This document shows positions 16,484 through 24,054 of a stretch of DNA of 64,000 bases, one piece after another (the stretch's first letter is position 1; each line of letters begins with the position of its first letter). The notes below the pieces were generated by a model, which saw only the letters and a program-made list of their open reading frames with translations, was not told the origin of the DNA and made no database searches. Source of the DNA: Entomospira nematocerorum (GTDB lineage: Bacteria > Spirochaetota > Spirochaetia > WRBN01); NCBI RefSeq assembly GCF_028748105.1, contig NZ_CP118168.1, forward strand, positions 620,001-684,000, written 5' to 3'. A program made the translations under genes and the position numbers.

Positions 16484-17059
16484 TTACCCAAACTCCACAA
16501 TAAATTCTGGGAAAATAACATCGGTAACTCTACCTTGACTAAGAATACTGTTTACTTGATTACGCAATTCTACTTTTAGAGCATCTTCTCGTTCAGGAGT
16601 TAAATTTTCTACTTTCTGAGAGCTAAAGAATTGACGCAGTAGATCTTGAAGTTGATGGGTACGACGTCCAAGCTCTGCAGCAGTACGATCGTCACCTGGT
16701 TGGTATCCAAGCATAACAGAGACCATGAAGGCTCTTCCAACACGATCGGAGGTTCTTCCTCGAATAATCATTGCAGGTTCCATGTATTCATGATTTCCTG
16801 GAGGATTGTATCGTTCATGATTTTGAGCGATAAGGATACTACCTAAATTTTCTCGATTAAGAACATGGAATGTAATAGTAGTGACTATAACAATGAAGAT
16901 AATGGCACCAATTATGGCTGTAATCATAATCAAAATTTTAATAAGACCTGATGCGACCATTCCTCCGCCACTTTTCTTTTTGCGCTTATTTTTCTTGCCA
17001 TCACCATCGCCGTCGGTGATGTCGTCCATATCGCTCATTAGGTTGCCAGCGTCTGACAT
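16484..17059 (-). CDS. fliL: Flagellar basal-body protein FliL
   Basis: The 191-residue protein has a charged cytoplasmic N-terminus (DDITDGDGDGKKNKRKKK), one membrane helix (about residues 38-65) and a periplasmic domain whose last strand reads GRVTDVIFPEFIVEFG, the typical FliL end. FliL surrounds the stators and supports motor torque. It is the first gene of the fliL-flhB operon here; in treponemes motA and motB lie directly upstream, but here the gene is preceded by a 700-base gap. A strong AGGAGGGG site precedes the ATG. Confidence 0.92.
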   Translation of the reverse strand: MSDAGNLMSDMDDITDGDGDGKKNKRKKKSGGGMVASGLIKILIMITAIIGAIIFIVIVTTITFHVLNRENLGSILIAQNHERYNPPGNHEYMEPAMIIRGRTSDRVGRAFMVSVMLGYQPGDDRTAAELGRRTHQLQDLLRQFFSSQKVENLTPEREDALKVELRNQVNSILSQGRVTDVIFPEFIVEFG

Positions 17060-17124
17060 AAAACCCCTCCTATCTACCTACTTCTTAGTACCTTTTATTT
17101 ATATTCTAATGCTTGTCTTTGTAA

Positions 17125-17132
17125 ATATCGGC
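17125..17132 (-). promoter_or_regulatory. Possible sigma-28-type -10 element of the fliL operon
   Basis: GCCGATAT on the minus strand matches seven of eight bases of the FliA -10 consensus GCCGATAA, 66 bases before fliL. No convincing -35 element is seen at the proper distance, so this is tentative. Confidence 0.3.
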
Positions 17133-17653
17133 TATTAAAAGGAGCTTCATGAGTCTCTTTATCCGAAAAAATAAAATCTCTTATTTTTAATGCTTCAATA
17201 TACACGTGTATCTTAATGAAAATCATTCATTTAGATCAAGTCATTTTGAATATTTTGTACAAAATATAATGCTTTTTTTTAAAAAAATATGGAAATATGT
17301 GACTAAATTTAGAGGTGATCACCTGTGTAATAGGTAATTATAATGATTTTATCTTAGGGCTGATGTCTTACACAATAGTGAGACTTTGTGTGGTTTTAAT
17401 GAGTTTTTTGAGAAAGATCGCTTTTTTTACTTTTATTAAATTTTGCTTTATTTTATATATATGAGTAATGATGGTACAAAATTTACTTATAAAAAGGGAA
17501 TACTCTTATGTACTATGAATATGATTAATTTGTGTAGTAGTAGTGGAGAATCTTACATAATTATTAAAGTATATTAAATAAACATATTATTTTTACATAA
17601 GATTAAAAAAGCATTAAAAGCGAAATTTTAGGAGAATTTTTAACGAAACGCCC

Positions 17654-17683
17654 TTGCATAACCCCGCTAAAAAAGCGTATTAT
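17654..17683 (+). promoter_or_regulatory. Sigma-70 promoter of the TPR-greA operon
   Basis: TTGCAT (17654-17659), 18 bases, TATTAT (17678-17683). The spacer contains the short inverted repeat CGCT-AAAAA-AGCG (17665-17677). Expected leader is about 84 bases. Confidence 0.6.
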
Positions 17684-17773
17684 TAGAATTGGATAAAAAG
17701 GGTATTTCTACTCTGCTAAGAGAATTTATATTCAGTTGCATATTCCAGACTGGGGAGGTATAGACACATAGAT

Positions 17774-18937
17774 ATGATACAAAAAGATCGCTATCAAAGT
17801 AACACTGCTGTTTCTCCTCAATCAAAAACTTCTTCGCATGTTCACTTGAAAGATATAGACTTTAATCATCTTCTGAGTGATTCGCTTCTCCACTCTAGTC
17901 GGCGAGAGAGTTCAGAGACTTTACATGAAAAGAGGGAAAATCAAAATTCTGTCGTAATACAGTCGAACAGCGTAGACGAAGGTGATACGCCAATCGAAGA
18001 TAATCAGGAAACACTTCAAAGCTATTATGAACAAGCATTGGCACTCATTCATGTGGGGCAGTATAGTGATGCTAGTGCTGTCATGCAAAAAGCTATTTTT
18101 GTTGATTTGGATAGTAGACTGCCTACTTTGATTGTGAAATCATGTGATTTCTGGGATTCCCGCCTGCGTAAGATGAAGAACTTGCCTATTCTGGAGATGT
18201 TTAGTGCAATTCATGAAGCATGGATACATTTTAATAAAAATATAGTTCGTAAAGATGCTGTTACTCTTGATAGAGTTGTGCATGCAATTCGAATGCAGGT
18301 TTTTGGGTTAGTCGTTAGCCAGCTTAAACGGCATCCCGAGGTGGAGCAAGACACTAGATATGCTTTTGCTCTAGCTCGTGCATATAAGTATCGTGGTGAT
18401 TATGACGAAGCGATCGATATCTATGCTCTTATTTTAGAGATTGATGCGAAAAATCCAGCGGCACTTGCTGAGCTTGCAGACTGTTATGCTATTATTGATG
18501 AGGAGACCAATGCAAAAGTTCTCTTCCGAGAGGCATTTTTTCACGGTCCTGATCGGATTGTTATGAGTAATCTCGACTCTGTGATGATCAAGCAATTGGA
18601 ACGCAAAATGCAAGATTTACATTTGCCAGAAGCATATATATCAGAGTGGATGGCTGTATATGGTGTAGTTTGGGGATTATTTATGTATAGTCGAGAACTC
18701 TCAAAGAGTGAGTATGCACGATTAAATCATAGCATTCATGCACTGCGTGCACAGGTAGAGGAGCATCCTGAGAAGAGAGGATATCTTGTTCCAAGACTCA
18801 TCTATCGTCTATTTTGGCTAATTGATTATTTTCTGGCTAATGAGGTTGATTCCGGAGTAACACGTCAAAATATCGAAAAAGTTCTTATTGAAATTAAATT
18901 TTTAGATGAAAAAGTATATAAAAAATATAAGTTGTAG
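17774..18937 (+). CDS. TPR protein ahead of greA
   Basis: The protein has 387 residues. The first 75 are polar and low in structure. Helical repeats follow: ETLQSYYEQALALIHVGQYSDASAVMQKAI (about residues 77-107) and ARAYKYRGDYDEAIDIYALILEIDAKNPAALAELADCYAIIDEETNAKVLFREAF (about 206-260) fit the tetratricopeptide pattern. The C-terminal third is helical without clear repeats. It is probably a cytoplasmic scaffold, as no signal or membrane helix is present. It sits 20 bases ahead of the long greA, an arrangement I recall from treponemes. The only strong ribosome site, GGGGAGG, lies 14 bases before the ATG, unusually far; no closer start is available. Confidence 0.7.
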   Translation: MIQKDRYQSNTAVSPQSKTSSHVHLKDIDFNHLLSDSLLHSSRRESSETLHEKRENQNSVVIQSNSVDEGDTPIEDNQETLQSYYEQALALIHVGQYSDASAVMQKAIFVDLDSRLPTLIVKSCDFWDSRLRKMKNLPILEMFSAIHEAWIHFNKNIVRKDAVTLDRVVHAIRMQVFGLVVSQLKRHPEVEQDTRYAFALARAYKYRGDYDEAIDIYALILEIDAKNPAALAELADCYAIIDEETNAKVLFREAFFHGPDRIVMSNLDSVMIKQLERKMQDLHLPEAYISEWMAVYGVVWGLFMYSRELSKSEYARLNHSIHALRAQVEEHPEKRGYLVPRLIYRLFWLIDYFLANEVDSGVTRQNIEKVLIEIKFLDEKVYKKYKL

Positions 18938-18957
18938 AAAAATATGTGGAGAGTGGA

Positions 18958-21669
18958 ATGACAGACCCTTTATTGGATCGCGTGCAGCAATTATTAGATG
19001 AAGAGAGTTGGACTAGTGCCTCGGTAGCGGACTTTACAGTAAGCTGGTTTGAGAGTTTAGATCCACTGATTGGTGAAATTACAGAGAGTGAGGCTGTAGA
19101 GGATGTACGGAATCTGTGTGATGAGCGATTACGTACCCATAAGCAAAGTGTGACAGCCTTATATTTAGGTGGTTTGCTAGCCTGGAAAGAGCAACTACTA
19201 GAAGAAGCTGACTTTCTTGAACTAATTAGCATTGTCTACCATAAAAACAAGCTACAGGTGGTGGAGTACTTATGCCTAAAAATGCTCTCGTATGGTGAGA
19301 ATAAGGGTGCACTTGAGTATCTTGCAGAACGCTATCATCAAGCTGGACAAGAAGCTGAGTACTTTGAAGTTCTTGAACGATTAGTAAAGGTTGATCATAC
19401 CAATCCACAGGTGGCACTGCAGGTTGCTAAGATGCATGAGGAGCAAGATCAGATCACTGAAGCTATCTCTTTTTATAAGAAGGCGATTTTTCGATTTATT
19501 TATAAAAAGCAGTTTCAGGGAATTCAAGAGAGTTGGCTAAAGCTTTTAGCACTCGATCCTCGTGCCTATGATGTGTTTAATGCCATTATTCTTAAGGTTG
19601 AGAATAACTTAGATGCTAATCGCACCGTAGATTTGATTCGTAGTTACTATACGCATCTACGTAGTCAAGAGCAGATTGAGCTTGCTATTAGTCAGCTAAA
19701 AAAGCTTCTAGTGATTAACCCCAAAGACAATATAGCAAGAAGAGATCTGGTCGATGCATATAGACAAAAATATGCAAGTCATTCCCGATTGGATGAGGTT
19801 TTGAAAATTTCTTGCTTGGCACAAAATTGGCGACCCATTACAGAGGCCTTAGAGAGTTTTGATAAGCATATTAGTCTGGATAAGGGTAAATTTGTTTATC
19901 ACCGAAATTGGGGTGTCGGTCGAGTTCGTAGTATTACAGAAGATGAGGTTGTCATTGACTTTGCTAAACAGCGTGGCCATAAGATGGCTCTTGATATGGC
20001 AATTACCAGTTTGATTGGTCTTGATCGTAATCATATTTGGGTGTTGAAAGCAACTATGCCCAAGGACAAGCTACGTGCGAAGATTAAGGCAGAGATGATT
20101 TGGGCTCTAACGATTCTTGCGGGAAGTAACGGTGGTAGAACTGATTTTAAACGTGTTAAAGCAGAGCTTGTACCATCTCTTTTGACACAAAGTGAATGGA
20201 GTACTTGGAGCGCTGAAGCAAGACGAATTACGAAAACTGAAGATATTTTTGGTAATGATGGCAGTAAGGCTGATGCTTATACATTAAGAAGCACTCCTAT
20301 TAGTTTTGAAGAAAAGCAGTGGAATCGCTTTAAAGGTGAGGAAAATTTCTTCAAGAAACTTGCTATTTTTGAGCAGTTTATTGAAGAATGTGATCTAGAA
20401 AGTGAGTACTTACAGGAGATGTATGTCTATTTTTATAGTTATCTCAAGAGTTACGCTCATGTGGATGTCTACACTATTACGAGTTACTTACTAGTACAGC
20501 GTCTTAATAAGCTAGGTATTTCTTTAGATACGAACCTTCAGTATAGTTTTAAAGACTTTATTGATACGGTTTTGGATATAGAACCTCTCTTTATGGCAAT
20601 TGAGGGTGAGGAGTATCGATACGAATTTTTGATGCAAGTTAAGAGAAATTTACCTAATTGGCAGGAAATTTATCTTGCACTACTCCCTCTTTACCCATCG
20701 GCATTGATGGTTGACGACTTACTCAGTAGCTACCGCGAAGAGGAAATTCGTAGTGTATTCCATACAATTCTTGATCGATACCGTACACACTTTGATGCAT
20801 ATTGGCGATTGCTTGCCTATTTAGAGCAGGGTGAAAATCGCTTTGAACGCTTTAATATTGATATTGAGCGCATTATTTTCGCCATGCTCCATCTTATTGA
20901 TATCTCTGCCCGACAGGTTCAAGCAAAAAAAGAGCTTGCACATAATAAGCGTATTCATCGCTTAACAACAACATGGCTCCTGAAGGAGGAGAGACTACTA
21001 CATTTCGCTCAAATAGCTGAAGAAAAGACGTTGATTCGACTTTATGCTCTTATGAGAGAAATGCGTGGGGTTGATGAGAGTGATGTAGATAATTTTAAAG
21101 CATTTGTCTTGCAACGATTTCCTTCTGCAAATCTGGATGTTGCTCGTAAGAGTGCAGAGACTGAGTCAATGCAACCAAGAAGAATGGCAACAGATACTTT
21201 ATGGGTAACAGAGAAGTCTTATCAGCAGAAACAACAGAGATTAAAGGAAATTTTGGAGATTGAAATTCCAAGAAATTCCCTTGAGATCGGAGAGGCTATT
21301 AAGAAGGGTGACCTTAAAGAGAATGCAGAGTATATTAGTGGTAAGGAGATGCAGAATCAACTACAAATGGAAGTTGGACGTCTGCAGAAAGATCTTGAAC
21401 AAGCACGCTTGTTTACAATGGAACAAATTGATGCGAGCATGATTGGCTTCGGTGTTATTGTTAGTTTACAGCCAGTCGAGGGTAAACGTAAAGAGACATA
21501 CACAATTTTAGGTCCATGGGAGAGTAATCCTGATAAGAAAATTATCTCGTATCAAGCTCCATTTGCAATGGCGTTACTTGGTAAGCGTGTAGGTGAAATT
21601 TGTGAATTCACGATTAATGGACGAGATTATAAATATGAAATTTTAGAGATTAGTGCTGCTAAATTTTAA
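18958..21669 (+). CDS. greA: Spirochaetal long-form transcript cleavage factor GreA
   Basis: The protein has about 903 residues; ordinary GreA has about 158. The last 155 residues are a complete GreA: a coiled coil with the tip GDLKENAEYISGKEMQNQ, carrying the acidic residues that enter the polymerase secondary channel, then the FKBP-like domain ending SYQAPFAMALLGKRVGEICEFTINGRDYKYEILEI. The first 750 residues are helical and TPR-like (KVDHTNPQVALQVAKMHEEQDQITEAISFYKKAI), with a small beta domain around GKFVYHRNWGVGRVRSITEDEVVIDFAKQRGHKM. Borrelia and Treponema GreA have the same long form. The ATG at 18958 is chosen because GGAG precedes it by 6 bases; a GTG at 18946 is the alternative. Confidence 0.92.
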   Translation: MTDPLLDRVQQLLDEESWTSASVADFTVSWFESLDPLIGEITESEAVEDVRNLCDERLRTHKQSVTALYLGGLLAWKEQLLEEADFLELISIVYHKNKLQVVEYLCLKMLSYGENKGALEYLAERYHQAGQEAEYFEVLERLVKVDHTNPQVALQVAKMHEEQDQITEAISFYKKAIFRFIYKKQFQGIQESWLKLLALDPRAYDVFNAIILKVENNLDANRTVDLIRSYYTHLRSQEQIELAISQLKKLLVINPKDNIARRDLVDAYRQKYASHSRLDEVLKISCLAQNWRPITEALESFDKHISLDKGKFVYHRNWGVGRVRSITEDEVVIDFAKQRGHKMALDMAITSLIGLDRNHIWVLKATMPKDKLRAKIKAEMIWALTILAGSNGGRTDFKRVKAELVPSLLTQSEWSTWSAEARRITKTEDIFGNDGSKADAYTLRSTPISFEEKQWNRFKGEENFFKKLAIFEQFIEECDLESEYLQEMYVYFYSYLKSYAHVDVYTITSYLLVQRLNKLGISLDTNLQYSFKDFIDTVLDIEPLFMAIEGEEYRYEFLMQVKRNLPNWQEIYLALLPLYPSALMVDDLLSSYREEEIRSVFHTILDRYRTHFDAYWRLLAYLEQGENRFERFNIDIERIIFAMLHLIDISARQVQAKKELAHNKRIHRLTTTWLLKEERLLHFAQIAEEKTLIRLYALMREMRGVDESDVDNFKAFVLQRFPSANLDVARKSAETESMQPRRMATDTLWVTEKSYQQKQQRLKEILEIEIPRNSLEIGEAIKKGDLKENAEYISGKEMQNQLQMEVGRLQKDLEQARLFTMEQIDASMIGFGVIVSLQPVEGKRKETYTILGPWESNPDKKIISYQAPFAMALLGKRVGEICEFTINGRDYKYEILEISAAKF

Positions 21670-21694
21670 AATTTGCTAATTGAACAACAAGTGC

Positions 21695-21719
21695 AAGCTA
21701 CCCTATTTATGGGTAGCTT
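21695..21719 (+). terminator. Intrinsic terminator after greA
   Basis: A perfect 9-bp stem AAGCTACCC/GGGTAGCTT has a 7-base loop and is followed by a run of T. It starts 25 bases after the greA stop codon. Confidence 0.9.
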
Positions 21720-21954
21720 TTTTATGGCTGTATGATATGTATCTAGATATGAGAGTAGGAGTTTCTCGCATCAGGTTAAGGAAAGCCTTTGCATCAATGC
21801 AAGGTTAAGAGAGCTTAAAAGCAAAGAGATGATAAAAACTTTTCGTTCTCAGTTGGAAAAAACCAAGAACTTAGAAGTACTACACAGAGTTGTATTTAGT
21901 TATAAGAATGCAACTCTGCTATGCTACGAAGTTCATTAGAGAGTTGCAGATATA

Positions 21955-22392
21955 TTATTTTTGTTTGGGTTGAATTTGTGAGTTTATGTGACTTTGGTAG
22001 AGCTGATCTAAATCTTTTGGTCGAATAACTGGGGTAGTGAGTTGATTAAATATTGAGTCTGCAAGTCCGAATCCACCCTGTTGGGTAATGCTTTTTCCAT
22101 ACTCATCATAGAGCATTTCCTCAAAAATATCACGACCTTGATTTTGTGCGGCAGAGTCACTATCTTGTTTTTGAATACTTTTCCGCATTTGATCAGTCAG
22201 CATTTTGACAAATATTTGCTCAATACCTTGCGTACTTTCCTTCAGAGCCTGAATCTCTGCTTCTGTCATGTTATTGATGTCATACTCCGCAGAGGCCAGA
22301 GCTTGAAGTTTTTCCATTTGCACTTTGTATTGTTCTTGCTGTTTGGTCACATCATTTCCTGGTAGGTTTCGAGAAAATTGTGTAATATTCAT
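21955..22392 (-). CDS. flgJ: Rod-binding protein, FlgJ N-terminal type
   Basis: This 145-residue protein corresponds to the N-terminal half of enteric FlgJ, the rod cap or rod-binding domain. The signature reads GIEQIFVKMLTDQMRKSI (about residues 55-72), then IFEEMLYDEYGKSITQQGGFGLADSIFNQL. The C-terminal muramidase domain of proteobacterial FlgJ is absent, as is usual in spirochaetes. It stands alone on the minus strand between greA and cheW, convergent with greA, with a FliA-like promoter just upstream. The symbol is given for the domain; a name such as flgJ1 or rod-binding protein would be equally correct. Confidence 0.85.
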   Translation of the reverse strand: MNITQFSRNLPGNDVTKQQEQYKVQMEKLQALASAEYDINNMTEAEIQALKESTQGIEQIFVKMLTDQMRKSIQKQDSDSAAQNQGRDIFEEMLYDEYGKSITQQGGFGLADSIFNQLTTPVIRPKDLDQLYQSHINSQIQPKQK

Positions 22393-22402
22393 AATATGAA
22401 GG

Positions 22403-22429
22403 TTATCGGTAGCTAATTGTAAAATCTTG
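22403..22429 (-). promoter_or_regulatory. Candidate sigma-28 promoter of flgJ
   Basis: On the minus strand CAAGATTT (22422-22429), 11 bases, ACCGATAA (22403-22410), ending 10 bases before the flgJ ATG. Seven of eight -10 bases and the exact N11 spacing match the FliA consensus. The short leader leaves little room for a ribosome site. Confidence 0.5.
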
Positions 22430-22514
22430 ATATATTTCTTTTTAAGAAAAAGTTTGCGAAGAGGTGAATTTATCCTTGAGATTCCAGTTAAGCACTAGCC
22501 AAAGTCTTGCCTTA

Positions 22515-22525
22515 TTTGGTATAAT
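22515..22525 (+). promoter_or_regulatory. Extended -10 promoter element ahead of cheW
   Basis: TTTGGTATAAT is identical to the -10 region of the rpoZ promoter. No good -35 is seen at 16-18 bases. The cheW ATG is about 97 bases downstream with AAAGGAG in front. Confidence 0.5.
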
Positions 22526-22621
22526 AAAGACAACAGTCGGATAGTGGCAAGAAAGTAAAGAATAAATAAATAATGCCTTGATAACGTCAGGTCAGAATTG
22601 ATGTTGCGAAAGGAGTAGAGA

Positions 22622-23170
22622 ATGTCTGCAGATAAAGCTAATATGATAGGGAATACTAAACAGCTTGTTACATTTCAGTTGGGTGAAGATCGCTATGGGA
22701 TCGATATCATGCGCGTAAAGGAGATTTATGCAAGTCACATGGTTCGCCCCATTCCTCATGCACCAGCATATATTGAGGGTGTATTGAATTTACGCGGTGA
22801 AATTATCCCTATTATAAACCTGCATCGACGCTTTGGTATTGCAAAAGCCGTTCTTAATGAGGATGATGCAATGCTCTCAGGGTTCGTAATTATTGATTTA
22901 GCTGGCATGAAGGTGGGTGTTATTATAGATAAAATTTTAAGTGTTGCCGAGATTAATCAGTCAACAATTCAACCCCCACCACAGATGATTACCAATATTG
23001 GGGCTGAGTATATCGAGGGTGTAAGTTCTCAGGATGCTGCAGGTTATTTAGTTATTTTGAATATTGATCGTCTTTTTGATGTTAAAGAGTTAGGACGTTT
23101 ACGCATGCTACGGTCTTTCCGCGCTATTAGTGAAGAAGAGTTGAGTAAAAGTAGTGCGACAAGTAAATAG
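22622..23170 (+). CDS. cheW: Chemotaxis coupling protein CheW
   Basis: CheW links methyl-accepting chemoreceptors to the kinase CheA. The 182-residue protein carries the CheW-like fold blocks: VTFQLGEDRYGIDIMRVKEIYASHMVRPIPHAPAYIEGVLNLRGEIIPIINLHRRFGI (residues 15-75), VIIDLAGMKVGVIIDKILSVAEI, and EYIEGVSSQDAAGYLVILNIDRLFDVKE. It is slightly longer than the usual 150-170 because of a polar C-terminal tail. It is followed at 11 bases by nadK, so chemotaxis and housekeeping genes probably share a transcript. No cheA, cheY or receptor gene is in this window. Confidence 0.95.
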   Translation: MSADKANMIGNTKQLVTFQLGEDRYGIDIMRVKEIYASHMVRPIPHAPAYIEGVLNLRGEIIPIINLHRRFGIAKAVLNEDDAMLSGFVIIDLAGMKVGVIIDKILSVAEINQSTIQPPPQMITNIGAEYIEGVSSQDAAGYLVILNIDRLFDVKELGRLRMLRSFRAISEEELSKSSATSK

Positions 23171-23181
23171 GAACGTTAGGC

Positions 23182-24054
23182 GTGGAGAATCTGTCTCATA
23201 AGACTGTTGCTATATTTTACAATCTCCAGGCTAGAGAGACATCTTTTTTACTAGAGATTGAGAGCTATTTAGCTCAAAAAGCGCTTTCTATAAAACGGTT
23301 TTTTATACAGGATGAGGAGGAGCTAATCAGCTCCTACTATGTTTCTTATAACTATGCTATTGCTGTAGGTGGTGATGGAACTACATTACGAGCGAGTCTT
23401 GCTGTATGCCAAAAGCAAATCCCATTATTAGCTATCAACGCTGGAACTGTTGGTTTTTTAACGGGACACACTCGGGAAAATTGGCAAGCAAGAGTAGATT
23501 CGTATCTTATGGGTAAGTTAGATATCGAGCATCGGGCTTTGATAGAGGCTCAGGTGTATCACAGGGAAAAAGGTGTAGTGCACAAAGAGCTTGCAGTCAA
23601 TGAAATAGCTATAGCCTCAATTTGCCGAAAACTGATGTTAATAGAATTTCAGCTAGATCAGGGATCTTGGACCCGTGTTAGAGCAGAGGGTCTTGCCCTG
23701 GCGACCCCTGCAGGTTCGACAGGCTTCACCTTATCACTTGGTGGCCCTATTATTGATCCAGCAGTACCAGCGCTCTTCTTGATGGCCATAGCTCCCTTTG
23801 ACCTTTCTGCGAGAGGAATTGTTTTATCAGAAAGACAGACAGTACGTATGAAAGTGCATGAAGAGAATTATTTTATACTCATTGCGGATGGACGCTCCTT
23901 GAAAGTTGAGGCAAAAGAGATTGAGTATATAGAGATGAGTTTGTCTACTCAACGAGTTTTATGGGCAAAAGATCATCAATGCGGTGGGACATCTTTTTAT
24001 CATGCATTACAGCAAAAGTTAGGGTGGTATACTCTTGAACCAGGATCAGAATAA
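23182..24054 (+). CDS. nadK: NAD kinase
   Basis: This 290-residue enzyme phosphorylates NAD to NADP. It has the conserved GGDGTTLRA (about residues 58-66), INAGTVGFLTGH, NEIAI, and the glycine-rich TPAGSTGFTLSLGGPIIDP block. Start is a GTG at 23182 placed 8 bases after AGGAA; there is no in-frame ATG before the conserved domain. The stop overlaps the recN ATG by one base, so nadK and recN are translationally coupled, a pairing found in many bacteria. Confidence 0.94.
   Translation: MENLSHKTVAIFYNLQARETSFLLEIESYLAQKALSIKRFFIQDEEELISSYYVSYNYAIAVGGDGTTLRASLAVCQKQIPLLAINAGTVGFLTGHTRENWQARVDSYLMGKLDIEHRALIEAQVYHREKGVVHKELAVNEIAIASICRKLMLIEFQLDQGSWTRVRAEGLALATPAGSTGFTLSLGGPIIDPAVPALFLMAIAPFDLSARGIVLSERQTVRMKVHEENYFILIADGRSLKVEAKEIEYIEMSLSTQRVLWAKDHQCGGTSFYHALQQKLGWYTLEPGSE

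Larger units (their letters stand above)
17060..17773. other. Long intergenic region with three perfect palindromes
   Basis: This 714-base AT-rich gap between divergent fliL and the TPR-greA operon is the longest gene-free stretch of the window. It holds three perfect palindromes within 125 bases: ATACACGTGTAT (17200-17211), ATATTTTGTACAAAATAT (17250-17267) and AGGTGATCACCT (17313-17324). It also holds a stem ACACAA/TTGTGT (17370-17391), a T8A7 tract, the promoter for the next operon at 17654-17683 and a sigma-28-like element at 17125. Apart from an unsupported 38-codon frame I see no gene. The palindromes look like protein-binding sites. Confidence 0.6.

Noticed and set aside
17200..17330. 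Replication origin
   Set aside because: Palindromes and a T/A tract are present, but I see no DnaA boxes (TTATNCACA) and no dnaA, dnaN or gyr genes nearby.
17461..17577. A 38-codon plus-strand frame starting MSNDGTKF in the long intergenic gap
   Set aside because: No ribosome binding site, AT-driven codon content, and no sign of a protein family.
21884..21919. Terminator of flgJ from the repeat CAGAGTTG/CAACTCTG
   Set aside because: The stem is 8 bp with an 18-base loop and no T-run on the minus strand; a weak candidate only.
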